The notes: generated by a model not told the origin, from the letters alone. Positions 1 through 11,246 are shown, numbered from the stretch's first letter. The stretch: DNA of 64,000 nt from Cavia porcellus (GCF_034190915.1 NW_026947502.1:4882785-4946784), one strand, 5' to 3'. A program made the numbers and translations.

Positions 1-468
1 ATAACTCCTAAATAAAGCAAGATAAAATGTAAGCATCAAGTGATTCTCTGTTCTGAGAGATTTGTATTGCCATTGGCAATGGGGTAATAGTGAAAAGCAG
101 AGAACACAATTTCCTAACTAAATAAATGCCTTAGTATAAAGGAAAAGTGATTTTTGTAAACAGGAAAAAATGACCAAATATACATTTTTAAATCTCCAGG
201 CTCCAAGTCTTCCTTCATCAAATTTCAAATTGGTTTTTAAAAATACACATAAATATCATAGGCTGATATTTTCTGCAATTTGTTTTGAAAAATAAAATTA
301 AGGATTGAAAATTTCCTTAAAGTCATAAAATCAAAACCATTAAACCTTAAATCTGCATTACAATCTGTAAAACATTCTGTCTTTTTATGAAAGAAAAAAA
401 ATTAGTACAAAGGAAAACTAACTGCAGTAGAAAGATGTTTAACTTCTCATTACCAGTACATTCTATTC

Positions 469-586
469 TTTTTTTTTTTTTTTTTTTTTTTTTGTCTTTT
501 TCTTTTTTATCGGTACCGGGGATCGAACTCACGACTGCCTGCTTGCAAGGCAGACGCTTATGCCGCTGAGCTAAATCCCCAGCCCC
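469..586 (-). mobile_element. ID SINE, young
   Basis: Complete, flanked by CCAGTACATTCTATTC (453-468 and after the element). Confidence 0.9.
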
Positions 587-765
587 CAGTACATTCTATT
601 CTTTCTTTTAAAAATTTTTAAGTTTCCAATCACTGGGACGGAAGTCTTCTTTTCCTAGTAACTACTTGTACTTTCCTCTCAAAGTTCAATTTGCTTTTCT
701 AAGTTTGACTTAAAGTTCAAATTATTACACAAAATATCCCCTTGAAATAAAATAACTATACAATT

Positions 766-834
766 TTTTTCTAGTACCAGAAATCAAACTCAGAACCTTG
801 CCCAGTCAGGTGCTGTGCTATACATACCCAGCCT
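766..834 (-). mobile_element. ID SINE, old
   Basis: AGTACCAGAAATCAAACTCA retains the B-box region; anticodon part degraded. Confidence 0.55.
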
Positions 835-921
835 AAATAACCGTATGATTATACAATAATGGAAAGTACTGTAAGACTGGCATAAAGGGAACACAGAAAA
901 AAGGAGCTTTGCCTTTGGTGC

Positions 922-1055
922 TTTTTTGAGACAGTGTCTCACTATGTGAGTTCAGGGTGGCCTTGAAGTCACTATGGAACCTGAAATGTCTTGAAACTCA
1001 TGACAAGCCTCTTTACTCAGCCTCCTAAGTGCTGGTGTGGGCCATCACACCTGGA
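922..1055 (-). mobile_element. B1 SINE
   Basis: TTTTTTGAGACAGTGTCTCA to GCCATCACACCTGG. Confidence 0.75.
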
Positions 1056-1369
1056 CAGATTTCTGTTTTGGAGAAGACCTTAGATCACCTTTATAAATGA
1101 CTTTCTCTAAAGACGTTTACTCATTCTGAATTCCCTCAGCCCTTATGATTTAACAATGGCAGCTCAATGAACCTGTTTACATGTATGAATACAATATGTC
1201 AAAGCTTTTACTAGGCTGTTCAGTGTCGTACATTCTGTTGTTCCCTCAGCAACCAAGTGAGACCATGGTAATCATGCATCAGTTCTTTGATACAAATATG
1301 GTAAAAAAGTGTAATTTGAATTCTTTAGCAGCTTAGGAGAAAGGTGCTTCCCCCCCCCCCCACACACAG

Positions 1370-1442
1370 GTTTTTTTGCTTTTGAGGTGCAGGGGTATGA
1401 AGCTAGGACCTTGTACATCCTAGGCAATTCCTCAGCGCAGCA
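1370..1442 (-). mobile_element. ID SINE, old
   Basis: GGGGTATGAAGCTAGGACC and CTCAGCGCAGC are the surviving ends. Confidence 0.4.
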
Positions 1443-1821
1443 AGAAGCTGCCTCCGTTCACGTATTTTCATTCTCACTTAGTCCTCCCTCCCTTGTTTAG
1501 CTGCAGAGAATACCAGATAGGGATAATGAGCAGAATTTGTGGTTATGGCATGAAAAATTGGCACTGTGGCACAGGACTTTGTGGTCAGTCCGTGTTTGTA
1601 CCACCTGACAGTTACATCCATCATGGGAAACTGGCACTGAGCAACTCTTACTTCCCCTTTCCCTCTTCTGCCTCTTTCTTCCCTCTAGTCATTATTTCTT
1701 TAGAATTTGTTTTAAAAGCTGAGTTAACTTGTGGTCTCAAGAATTCACAAACTCACTTCTTAAACTAGAATTTACAACCATCCAATACACTATCCTGTTA
1801 CTTTTTATTATTATTATTATT

Positions 1822-2075
1822 TTTTGTAGTGCTGGGAATGGAACCCAGGCAACACAAATTATACATTCAGCCCTTTTTCATTTTGAGACAAGGTCTCACT
1901 AAGTAGCCCTGATGAGCCTCAGAGTTGTGATCTTTTTGTATCAGTCTCCCAAATAACTAGGATTTACAGGTAAGAGGCTCTCAAGTTCAAGCCTAGCCTG
2001 AGCAACTTAGTAAGACCATGTCTCAAAATATGTAGCATAGTGCAAAGGCCCTGTGCTTGATCCCCCCACACTACA
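1822..2075. mobile_element. Cluster of old ID and B1 pieces
   Basis: Minus ID (1822-1873), minus B1 (1882-1970), then a plus B1/ID remnant (1983-2073). Confidence 0.55.
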
Positions 2076-2391
2076 CCATTCTCCCCCAAAAAGATATGGG
2101 TAATACAACCTGTGTTACCTTAACATACAGCACTTAGTAGTGAAATGGAGAGTTCACTCAGAATTCCCACATACTTTTTTTTAAACATACCTCTCCAAGA
2201 GAAAGAAAACTGTCACATACTCATATTCATGGCCTATGGCAGTTCTCACTCTGCAGTGACAGAACTGAGTACACAAGACAGAAGCCATGTGACGTGAAAA
2301 CTAAAAATTTCTATTTCTGACCCCATTACATAAAGACTTCCCTATGCCTGCCTTAAAAGGTTAGTATTCTGCCAAAGAGTAGTACTTCTGC

Positions 2392-2485
2392 CCAGGATGT
2401 AACTATGCAGAGAAGTATGTGCTTTAGCATGCACAAGGGCCTGGGATCAATTCTCAATGTCAGGGGAGAAAAAAAAAGAAAAAAG
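2392..2485 (+). mobile_element. ID SINE, old
   Basis: Decayed A box and CCTGGGATCAATTC B box with an A-rich tail. Confidence 0.5.
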
Positions 2486-2568
2486 AATACTGCTATTACT
2501 CAAAACATTCGGATACTACAGACAGCTTTTAGCAAGCCAGACAAACTTATTATAAGCAATAAACTTAC

Positions 2569-2614
2569 GATTTAGACTGGTGGCCATTTGAAGTTTTAGC
2601 AGGATTGTATCTTT
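2569..2614 (-). CDS. AFF4: AFF4 exon 7 (46-bp micro-exon)
   Basis: Starts with two bases completing Lys359, then RYNPAKTSNGHQSK, and ends with TC of the next Ser codon. The acceptor is GTTACAG (CAG at 2615-2617) and the donor GTAAGT at 2563-2568. The phase matches exon 6 exactly. The human protein has Ser where this has Ala364, as far as I recall. The next exon (SMLKDDLKL in AFF4) was not found in 1-2568 and must lie outside the window. Confidence 0.95.
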
Positions 2615-2714
2615 CTGTAACATAAAGAACGTAGAAACAAGCAAGTGAGGTTGGCTATTCAAGATTATACAACATTGTTCTAAATATCTACTCTCAATAA
2701 AATATAAATTGAAT

Positions 2715-3180
2715 GATATAATTCCTTACCCATCAAAATAGCAACACACTGCAATTCAATACTATGACATGGTGAGTATGAGGAAAACAAGTATGCCTGT
2801 ATGATGCTGTTAGCACTGTAACTTCATACAATCTTTTTGGAAGTCAATTTGGTAATCTTATCTCATCAATACTGTAACTACATGCTACTGTCCTATTTGA
2901 ACAAAAGAAATCTATTTTATATCTGGAGGATATAAACACAAAGACACTCACAAAAATGGTTTTTCATAGCAAAAGCTGAAAATAAATGTTCATCAGTAGA
3001 GTACTGGTATATAAATTATGATTCTTTCATATAATACAATTTTAGTATTAAAAAAATGAACACAGCTTTATACTAATACAATTTTAAAACAATGTAAATA
3101 AAACAAGATAACAAAGAATAGATGCAGCTTATGATTAGCACAGTTAGCTTCAGGAGAAGGAATGAGGTGGGGCAGAAGCA
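2715..3180 (+). mobile_element. Old L1 3' fragment
   Basis: The order of phrases (CAATTTGGTAATCTTATCTC, AAAGACACTCACAAAAATGG, AATGTTCATCAGTAGAG) follows the end of L1 ORF2 in very decayed form. Confidence 0.5.
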
Positions 3181-3188
3181 AAGATGAC

Positions 3189-3333
3189 TTTTTTTTTGGA
3201 GGCAGGGTCTCACTATGTAGTTCAGGAGACCCTTGAACTCACAGCGGAGCCCTGGATTCCCTCAAACTCACAGCAATCCTTCTGCCTCAGCTTCCCAAGT
3301 GCTGGGATTACAGGCGTGTGCCACCATGCCTGG
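3189..3333 (-). mobile_element. B1 SINE
   Basis: Full length with the internal duplication (TTGAACTCAC and TCAAACTCAC units). Confidence 0.85.
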
Positions 3334-4132
3334 AGATGAGATATTCTTAGGGGGGGGGGTAGAGGGGGGTGGAATTTTTGTACATATCAACAATGTACAA
3401 TGTTGTTTTCTTTAACTACAGCTACGAGGAAGAACTAAAATGGTTACACAGATATAGAAAGTTAAACATTAAGCATGATATGCTAATTTGGATTCACTAG
3501 CAAAGGATCAAAAAAGTTCCATATTTTCATCTCTCAAAATACTTTAAAGGAGTATAAATCTAAGTTATTTAAGAAGTTGTTTCTCTTGGCAAAAGTAACT
3601 CTTTTGTTACAGAGCTTTAGGGCTAAACTCAAACATTTGTGATGGTTCCTGACCTCAGTGCCACCTATCTATACATCTTCTGGGATCACACATAAATTCC
3701 CAGAAGCTCTAGAAGGTCAAGAGCTGAAGTGAAAGCAGGGTTGTAGAAAACTGCAGATTTTTTTAATCTAGACCATAAGATACAAGAAGAACAGGGAATA
3801 CATCAACATAGGAAGAACAGTCACAGCTTACTAAAATTAATCTGTTCTTCCCGACAGTTTTACCATAACAGAACCAAGTTATCTGCGAGGAAGTAGAAAG
3901 ACAGAAGTATAGCTCCAGAGTTAATGAGGGGCCCATCAAGTTAACTTTACAAACTTTCAACTATAAATCATTCCTAATGACCTATACAGTTCTTACTTTT
4001 TAAAGAAGCAGTTACTACTTATCAAATCACGTAATTATGAAATTACACAGAAAGAACTACTAAAGTAATCTGAGGTATATTCCATATGCTCAGTTAATTA
4101 ATTTGAAAACCTAAAGAAAAACAAATACTCAC

Positions 4133-4169
4133 TTTGTTCCCCAGGGCCAAAATTGGACTGCTGAGACTC
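4133..4169 (-). CDS. AFF4: AFF4 exon 6 (37-bp micro-exon)
   Basis: Reads ESQQSNFGPGEQ plus one base of a Lys codon (residues 347-358 and the first base of 359). The acceptor is CTTTAG and the donor GTGAGT at 4127-4132. Its length is not a multiple of three, so skipping would shift the frame into exon 7. It is too short to find by open frame alone and was located by matching the expected AFF4 peptide. Confidence 0.95.
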
Positions 4170-5035
4170 CTAAAGAAAAGGAAGATAAAATAATATAAAG
4201 TGAATTTAAAACAGAACAGTCCATTATTGGAAAATGCTTCCAATTACATGAAAGTGCTTCCAATACTGAAAGAATGTGATGGCATTATTTAATTAGTAAT
4301 GGCGATTTTGTGCTCAACACTGGACTTTACCAGAGGTTTACAAAATCCACTTACAAAACACTTCTTGAAAAGCATTAAGTTATGCAGTAATTTTTATTAT
4401 TCATTTCTTTACAGCAGCACCCGTAGTACTAACTTAAATTTGAAGATCTAGAGAGTAAATAATTTCAATTCAAGAAATTTTGGTCTTAAGAAAATGCTGA
4501 TTTTTTTTAAAAGGTGGTATTAAGAACAGTACACTAGGTAAAAGTAACTATGCAACCTATATATATTGAAGGTACCACTTCTATGGACCACCCCTCAAAA
4601 AACCCACAAAAATTCACACGCATATTGTCATGTCATTTTCTCTCTCTTACAACGTTGCCAGCATCTTATAAACCATCAGAAATCTGAAAGAACATCATCT
4701 ATGTCCTCTCAAAAGTCCTATAACAGTGTAGCACCTGACACTTCATCTGATGCTGAAGAAACATTAACAGAAACCAAAATGTTACTGTCAAGGAAAGAAA
4801 CATAGCTTCCCCAATAATATTCGTGATTATAACAGGTGTCTTATATGATAACTGTATTTCCACATTGAGTTTCTAGTTGATACCTGATGTAATACTAAAA
4901 TTTATAGCAAAGACTCAAAAGCCTATTTAAAAGTAAAACACAACCTTCCTTCATGACACTACTATTAGTGAAAAAGCAATCCAAACAGTAACAAAGTTAA
5001 ATTATAGTTTTGCTATTTAAAAACTACGAATCTAA

Positions 5036-5236
5036 ACTAATCACAGTTGTGCACACTTGTAATCTCAGCATTCTGGGAGGCTGAGGCTGAAGCATTCCAA
5101 GTTCGAGGCCAGACTGGGCAACTTAATGACTTATTGAGAACCTGTCTCAAAAAAGGAATGGGGGAGGATTGCTGGGGACACAGCTCATTGTGAAGAACCT
5201 AAGTTCAATCCCCATTCGCTGCCTCAAAAAAAACTT
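5036..5236 (+). mobile_element. B1 followed by an old ID
   Basis: B1 to about 5156 (GAGAACCTGTCTC), ID remnant 5164-5236. Confidence 0.65.
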
Positions 5237-5708
5237 TTAATCTATTATCCACAAGCATTTGACAATCCCTGGTACCAAAAAAACAAAAAAACAACTCAAG
5301 GAAGAAAATGTGGTACCAAACCTTAAAGACTTCAATTTGACAGAGAATTCTTACATTTGATACCAAAAGCATGATGTAACATTAAAAAAAAAAAAAAGAT
5401 AAATGAGACTTCATGAAAATTAGGAACTTTTGCACTCCAAAAGACAACATCAAGAAAGTAAAAAGACAATTTACAGAATGGGAGAAAGTATTTGCAAAGG
5501 ATGAACTGGCATCTACAATATATAAAGACCTCTTACAATTCAAACGTAAGATAACCCAATTTTAAAAATGAGAAAATCATCTAAACTACTAGACATTTCT
5601 CCCAAGAAAAAAAATAGCCAATAACTACATGAAAGATGTTCATAAACATGGATAGATCAAATCCCATGATGAGACACTACTGCATATTCATTAAGATGAC
5701 TAAAATAT

Positions 5709-5813
5709 GGGGGCTGGGGATTTAGCTCAGTGGCATAAGCACCTGCCTTGCAAGCAGGCAGTCGTGAGTTCGATCCCTGGTACCGATAAAAATGAAAAAG
5801 ACCAAAAAAAAAA
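5709..5813 (+). mobile_element. ID SINE, young, inside L1
   Basis: Full element; flanks AAGATGACTAAAATA and AAGATGATTAAAATA form the target duplication. Confidence 0.9.
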
Positions 5814-5832
5814 GATGATTAAAATAAAAGAA

Positions 5833-5936
5833 CCAGATATGGTGGCACATGCCTCTAATCCTAGTATTTGGGAGGCTGAGGCAGGAGAATTCTTGTGAGC
5901 TACAAACCAACTGGAACTCCATAGCTTTGAAAAAAA
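5833..5936 (+). mobile_element. B1 SINE, shortened
   Basis: ATATGGTGGCACATGCCTCT to CCATAGCTTTG, inside L1. Confidence 0.7.
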
Positions 5937-6224
5937 ACAGAGAGAGATAACAAGCATTTTCAAGGATTGGAGAAATCAGAACTCTGATAAAAATGCAAAA
6001 TGGTACAAGTGGTTTGGAAACATGCTGGCAGTTTCTCAAATGATTAGACACTGTTAACCATAAAATATAATGAATTCATATATTTATATAACTGAGCAAA
6101 ATGAAAGCACATATGCACACAAATACTTCTCTAAGAATGTCTATGGCAGCGTTATTCATAATTGAAGAAAGAAACAACAGAAATTACCAAGAGCTGATGA
6201 ATGTATCAATAAAGTATGACTTAC

Positions 6225-6361
6225 TGGGTAAGGTGGCACATGCCTATAATCCCAGCACTTGGGATGATGAGGCAGGAAGACTGCTACAAGTTCCAAGGCC
6301 AGCCTGGGTTACTTAGCCCAAAGATAGCCTAAGCTACAAGTGGGACCTTGTCTCACAAAAC
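6225..6361 (+). mobile_element. B1 SINE inside L1
   Basis: Both duplicated units visible (GCCTGGGTTACTTAG, GCCTAAGCTACAAG). Confidence 0.8.
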
Positions 6362-6704
6362 CTGAATGAATAAGGCTCAATGGAACATCCTTCCATAAAA
6401 AGAAACTGACACTTGCTATAACTCGGGTGAACCCTGAAGGCATGAGAAGTGAAAGAGTCCAGTTACAGAAAGTCTTGAAACAGCCCATTTACATGAAATG
6501 TCCAGAACAGAACAATTTATAGAGATAGACCAGTGATTGCTCAGGAGGGAAAAGAGAGGGGAAAGAATGTGAAATTTCTTTTTGGAGTGACGAAAATATT
6601 CTAATATTATAGTGATGGCTTTACATATCTGTTAAGTATACTCAAAAGCACTGAACTGTACATTTTAAAATGATGCATTACATGGTAAAGAATTTCTGGG
6701 GAGT

Positions 6705-6759
6705 GCAGTGCTGGGGAACTCAAATAGGGCTTTTGCACTGAGCGACAGACTCAGCCCTT
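6705..6759 (-). mobile_element. ID SINE fragment
   Basis: TGCTGGGGAACTCAAATAGG through GACAGACTCAGCCC. Confidence 0.45.
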
Positions 6760-6769
6760 ACTTAAAATG

Positions 6770-6845
6770 TTGACATAGGGTCTTGCTATTTTGCCCAAGA
6801 TAGGGTCAAACCCACAATGCTGCTATGTGAGCGTTGTGCCTGGAC
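6770..6845 (-). mobile_element. B1 fragment
   Basis: GACATAGGGTCTTGCTATTT to GTTGTGCCTGG. Confidence 0.5.
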
Positions 6846-6951
6846 ATTTTTGGAGACTCGAGAAAGAATAACAAGTGCCAGAAGCATATTTCTGGCTTTG
6901 GGGTGTTGAATATTCTGCAAGTGGCTTTTCACTTTGGGTCTGGCCTTTTTC

Positions 6952-7603
6952 ATTCCAACTGTACTACCAGGTTTTAAACTTTGCCATGATCGTGTCTTCT
7001 GTACTCATGATACAGGAAGGCTTGACTGCCCTCACAGTGAGAGCCCCATCATGGTGGTGCGGAGTGGCAGGATGGAGCCAGCCTTTCACAGGGGACCTTC
7101 TGTTCCTCACAAACTTCCAGGAAGACCCCATCAGAGCTGGTGGGGTTGTTTTTAAATAATTGTTTTTAAAGTCGAAGGACAAGACATTCCAATAGTACAC
7201 AGAATAATCAAAGTTCATGAAAAAGATAACATCAATTTTCTGACTAAAGGAGATAATAACGAAGTTGATGATAGAGGCTTGTACAAAGAAGGCCAGAACT
7301 GGCTGCAAAAGCAGGACATGGGGAAAGAGCATGAGGGTTTTTACCATATGCTGATATGGTCACCATAATAATGAATGACTATCCAAAATTCAAGTATGCA
7401 CTTTTGGCTATAATGGGTGTATATGTGTTACTGCAACGTGAATCCTAACATGAGAAGCAAAGACTAGGACTAGACTGAAGTGAATTCTGTTGAAAAGAAA
7501 AAAAAGTAATATATTTGAAATGCTCCACTTTCTGTATAAAAGAAAACTCTGTGGAGATATTTTTGTCTTGTCCAAATAAATGATTCATCATTAAAAAAAA
7601 AAA
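6952..7603 (+). pseudogene. SEC11C: Processed pseudogene of SEC11C (signal peptidase catalytic subunit)
   Basis: The plus strand reads QLYYQVLNFAMIVSS and later [48 protein letters not shown] and NDYPKFKYA in shifting frames. The NFAMIVSS, EDPIRAG and KEGQNWL stretches fit SEC11C better than SEC11A. There are no introns, the 5' end is truncated, and the 3' UTR ends in AATAAA (7576-7581) followed by a short A run (7592-7603): a retrocopy. Breaks: one frame shift before SESPIMVV and another after MEPAFHRG, an insertion with a stop at about 7153-7160, and late stops. The catalytic Ser of SGSMEP is Arg here (SGRMEP), so no active peptidase can be made. The real protein cleaves signal peptides at the ER membrane. 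Confidence 0.9.
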
Positions 7604-7701
7604 ATCAAAATAGGTGTTAGATGTAAGACCCAAACCTGGAATTGCCAGAAGAAAATATGGGGGAAACATATGAAGCCATAGTTCCAGGCAAAGACTTCCT
7701 G

Positions 7702-7818
7702 CCAGACACAGAAGTGCACACCATCCCAGCACTTGGAGGCGGAGGCAGGAGGACTGCCATGAGTTCGAGGCCAGGCTGCGCTACATACTGTGATCCTGTC
7801 TCAGGAAAAAAAAAAAAA
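7702..7818 (+). mobile_element. B1 SINE with target duplication
   Basis: AAGACTTCCTG at 7691 and again after the A tail; lacks the internal duplication. Confidence 0.88.
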
Positions 7819-8014
7819 AAGACTTCCTGAATAGGACTCACAGCACACAAAGTATCAAGAATCAACAGATGAGACTACATCAAACTAAAAAGTTTCTATA
7901 TAGGAAGAGAAACAACAAAAAGAGTGAAGAAATAGCTTATGGAATGGATGAAAATCTTTATATATTCTGAAAGGATCCAGAATATATAAAGAATTTAAAA
8001 ATCTTAACATTAAA

Positions 8015-8114
8015 TTTTTTTGTCTTTTTCTTTTTTATCGGTACTGGGGATCGAACTCATTGACTGCCTGCTTGCAAGGCAGGTGCTTATGCCGCTGAGC
8101 TAAATCCCCAGGAC
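8015..8114 (-). mobile_element. ID SINE, young
   Basis: Complete body with one extra T in the T arm (CTCATTGACTG); target repeat about AACATTAAA. Confidence 0.88.
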
Positions 8115-8446
8115 CCCCCCTTTTTTTTTTTGGTCAACATTAAAAAATTAAATAGCCCGATCAATAAATGGACAAATGAAGTCAACAGACACTTCTAAAA
8201 AAAAGTACAAATAGCCATAAGTAAATGAAAAAAACGTTCATCACCTGTTGCCATTATGAAAATATAAATGAAAACTATGCTCTGATTCCATCTTATCCCT
8301 GTTGGAATGGCCATCATCAAAAGTACAAAACACATTATGCTAGCAAGGATGTGAGTGAAAAATGAACACTTCTACAATGCTAGTAATTCAAGTTAGTATA
8401 GCCACTGTGGTAGTTAGAATGGAGGTTCCTCAAAAACCAATAGACT

Positions 8447-8559
8447 GGGGCTGGGGATTTAGCTCAGTGGCATAAGCACCTGCCTTGCAAGCAGGCAGTC
8501 ATGAGTTCGATTCCTGGTACCGATAAAAAACAAAAAAGAAAAAAAAAAAGAAAAAAAAC
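8447..8559 (+). mobile_element. ID SINE, young
   Basis: Perfect 10-bp target duplication CCAATAGACT at 8437 and 8560. Confidence 0.92.
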
Positions 8560-8750
8560 CCAATAGACTAGCACATGAGCCAGGCACAGCCCCCCTTGTT
8601 ATACACTTGAAGCAACTACAGTCAGTATACCATAGAGATATACCTTCATACTCATGTTATTGTGGCACAACTTACATCAGCCACAGGGATATGGTACCAG
8701 CCTGGATGCCCATCAAGATGAACAGATAAAATACGGTATATGCAATGGAG

Positions 8751-9091
8751 TGTAGGGAGCCGTTGAAGCTGGAGATTGATCAGATGTGTGGGGCTAAAAA
8801 GGCCAACCCCAAAAACAGAGAGACCAAAACAGGCCACATAAATAAGCTGTTCGAGTTCCAAGAAAGCAAGGGGCCCAGGCCAGCCAGGTACACAAAGTGC
8901 TAGGCAATAGGGCTGAAATGGGCATCATGCTTCTGAGTATATAACTAAATGTGCCACACTGTTTAGGCAGTTCATTCTCTCTCAGAAGGACAGGAAGGGC
9001 TCCACCTGACTCCAGCTTTTATCTCTTCTTTATTTTCTCATCCTCCTCTCATGTTCTTTCAAGAACCTCAAGAGCCGCATAGGTCAGGGCA
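8751..9091 (+). mobile_element. ERVK-like solo LTR with 6-bp target duplication
   Basis: 341 bp, beginning TGTAGGGAGCCG and ending CAGGGCA, flanked on both sides by ATGGAG (8745-8750 and 9092-9097). TG...CA ends plus a 6-bp duplication fit class II (IAP/ERVK-type) LTRs, and the TGT-GGGAGCCG start resembles IAP LTRs. A TATATAA at about 8938 may be the TATA box. It cleanly interrupts an L1 3' region. No internal viral genes are present. Orientation is assumed from the IAP-like start. Confidence 0.8.
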
Positions 9092-9129
9092 ATGGAGTGT
9101 TATTTAGCCATCAGAAAGAAACAAATTAA

Positions 9130-9275
9130 GTTGGGCATGGTGGTGCAAGCCTGTAATCCCAGCACTCAGGAGACTGAGACAGGAGGATCACTACAAGTTT
9201 GAGACCAGCCTGGGTTACAAAGTGAGCTTAAGGCCAGCCTGAACTGGATAGCAAGATCCTGTCTAAAAAAAAAAA

Positions 9276-9277
<2 letters not shown>
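9130..9277 (+). mobile_element. B1 SINE, full length
   Basis: TTGGGCATGGTGGTGCAAGC to AAGATCCTGTC; tail becomes (GAAA)n. Confidence 0.88.
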
Positions 9278-9319
<42 letters not shown>

Positions 9320-9338
9320 AAAGAAAAGAAAGAAAAGG
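9274..9338 (+). repeat. (GAAA)n microsatellite
   Basis: About 15 units grown from a B1 tail, bounded by an ID. Confidence 0.9.
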
Positions 9339-9462
9339 GGCTGGGGATTTAGCTCAGGGGCTTAAGCACCTGCCTTGCAAGCAGGCGGTCGTGAGTTCGA
9401 TCCCTGGTACCAATAAAAATGAAAAAGACAAAAAAAAAAAAAAAAGAAAAAAAAAAGAAAAT
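9337..9462 (+). mobile_element. ID SINE, young
   Basis: Inserted at the end of a GAAA microsatellite; reads AGGGGCTTAAGC in the D-arm. Confidence 0.88.
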
Positions 9463-9872
9463 CTGTCATTCACAAGGCGGGGCACGTTAAAGCTAAAGAT
9501 CACCATGTTAAGCAAAATAAACCGAATTCATATAGACAAATATTACATATGTGGACTCTACAAAAGATAAGAAAGTAGAAGGGGCACTATTATTAGACAA
9601 AAGAAATGGAATAAGGACAAAGACAGGCAGACCATTTTCTTAAGGAGATTGTAAAAGATTACTAAAGCACCTGGGTGAAAGGTACTAGGCAAAGAAGAAG
9701 GGTACAAAAAGGAGATAATTTAGGTCTAAGTATCACAAATACAACTATGTACCCAAGGAAACAGTAACATCTAATTCCTTTTTTTCCTTTGTATTATTTT
9801 ATTTCCACAACTGAATGCTAGGCATACAAGCGCAACAAAAAAAACCATAGTTATCTTTTATTTTCTTGTAGC

Positions 9873-9873
<1 letters not shown>

Positions 9874-9916
<43 letters not shown>
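9874..9916 (+). repeat. (CA)n microsatellite
   Basis: About 21 uninterrupted units. Confidence 0.95.
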
Positions 9917-9920
<4 letters not shown>

Positions 9921-11134
9921 AACTTAACAGTAAAGGGAGCAATATAAAGAAAAAAGTAACAGCCAGAAAAAGAGGGTATATCTAGGTTAGCAACATATAA
10001 TGGGACACAAACAAGTGACTAAAATAATACTTAATGCTAATGAGAAGCCCCATGAAGATGAAAAATAAAAAATGTAACTGGATTTGCCAAAAATGAATTT
10101 GGATTATAATCAATTTGCCATTGATCATCTTCATGAAAACAGGCACATGCCATCTTCCTTCCTTTCTGATAAGCGGCTGTTTGGATACCTGTAGCACCTC
10201 AACACTGTCAGAGGCTGTTCCAAACATATGGTATGTGCATGGCAATGGACTGCTTTAGTACTCTCCAGAATGCCACTGGGAAACCTACCATGTGCCATCA
10301 GCCCCAACTACACCCATGTACTCTGCTTTCTCCAGGGAATGACCTTGTTATGCTCTATTCTAAGGCCACTGTCTTCTGCTTGGACAGTGACTTGCAACCC
10401 TTCCTGTGAGGGACTTCTCAAAGCTACCTTCTCTCTTTCCCACATATCAAGTGTTTGTTTTTTTTTTTAAACTAAGTTGTTATGATCGGCACATAAATAT
10501 GATAAAATATTCCCATAATATCATTCTAAATATAACCATGACATTCCTAGCACATTTCTCTGTTATTTTACAGAAAAATACTGCAACAATCAATTTTTTT
10601 TACATATTCACTATCTCCAATCTTTTGAGCTCACTACAATCCATCCTCTGTCCTCAGTTTTATAATAAAAAATGCTCATCAACAGTAAGGAGGAACTATC
10701 AAATCTGAACACATTACAAGCTTAAGGTCCTGAGCATCTTATCTGCACTTTATCTCACTTAACCTGTAGAGACAGAAACAGAACAATACAAAATGAAGCT
10801 ATAAAGCATGAAGACTGAAAACAAATGAGCGACATGTTACTAAATTGTGGGACAACTTAAAAGTCCCTAATAGACATGTAATTGGAGTCCTTGGGAAGGA
10901 AAAAGACAAGAGGAAAAGAACGGCATTCTAAGTACTGTAAATAAATACATCAGCTCTCTAAATTGGATGGAAACTCTAAGAAGCTGAACAAACCCCAAAC
11001 ACGAGAAAGATGAGGAAAGGCACATTATATATAAACAAAACAGTAACATCTCAAATGATGTAAGCAAGAGCATAGAGGGGCAACATCCTCAACCCAGAAT
11101 TCTATACCCAGGAAAATAACTTAAAAACCAAAAA

Positions 11135-11246
11135 TGACCCAGCACTAAGGGGCAAAAGCAGGAGGACTGCTGTGAATTCGAGGCCAGCCTGGGCTACAAA
11201 GTGAGTTCAAGGACAGCCTGAACTGTATTATCTGTCTCAAAAAGAC
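11135..11246 (+). mobile_element. B1 SINE, 5' truncated
   Basis: Starts CCCAGCACTAAGGGG. Confidence 0.78.

Larger units (their letters stand above)
1..2568 (-). other. AFF4 intron 7 (partial)
   Basis: Non-coding. Holds one young ID (469-586), several decayed ID/B1 copies, a C-run followed by a short CA run at 1351-1368, and otherwise unassigned AT-rich sequence. Confidence 0.85.
2615..4132 (-). other. AFF4 intron 6
   Basis: About 1.5 kb. An old L1 relic (2715-3180) and a B1 (3189-3333) fill the distal half; 3420-4126 shows no recognisable feature. Confidence 0.9.
5360..6690 (+). mobile_element. L1 fragment with SINE insertions
   Basis: ORF2-like GAGACTTCATGAAAATTAGG, CAAAAGACAACATCAAG and CCAATAACTACATGAAA are followed by the distal L1 end (CCAGTTACAGAAAGTC, TGAACTGTACATTTTAAAAT). 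Split by an ID (5709) and two B1s (5833, 6225). Confidence 0.75.
7604..9780 (+). mobile_element. L1 3' block broken by five younger insertions
   Basis: L1 ORF2 text (GAGACTACATCAAACTAAAA, GAATGGCCATCATCAAAAG, GATGCCCATCAAGATGAACA, ATGTTAAGCAAAATAAACCG) continues across a B1, two IDs, an ERVK-like LTR and a B1-ID pair. Reading frames are destroyed. Confidence 0.8.

Noticed and set aside
4566..4805. 79-codon plus-strand frame with a Ser-rich end
   Set aside because: No recognisable domain, antisense to AFF4 and without supporting signals; fits chance.
5709..5813. tRNA-Ala gene candidates at the ID bodies
   Set aside because: The T stem does not pair (GTGAG against CCCGG), the acceptor stem is poor, and the body is repeated dozens of times with A tails and target duplications: SINEs.
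6887..6951. 5' part of the SEC11C retrocopy
   Set aside because: A loose resemblance to the coding start exists, but alignment is too poor to include.
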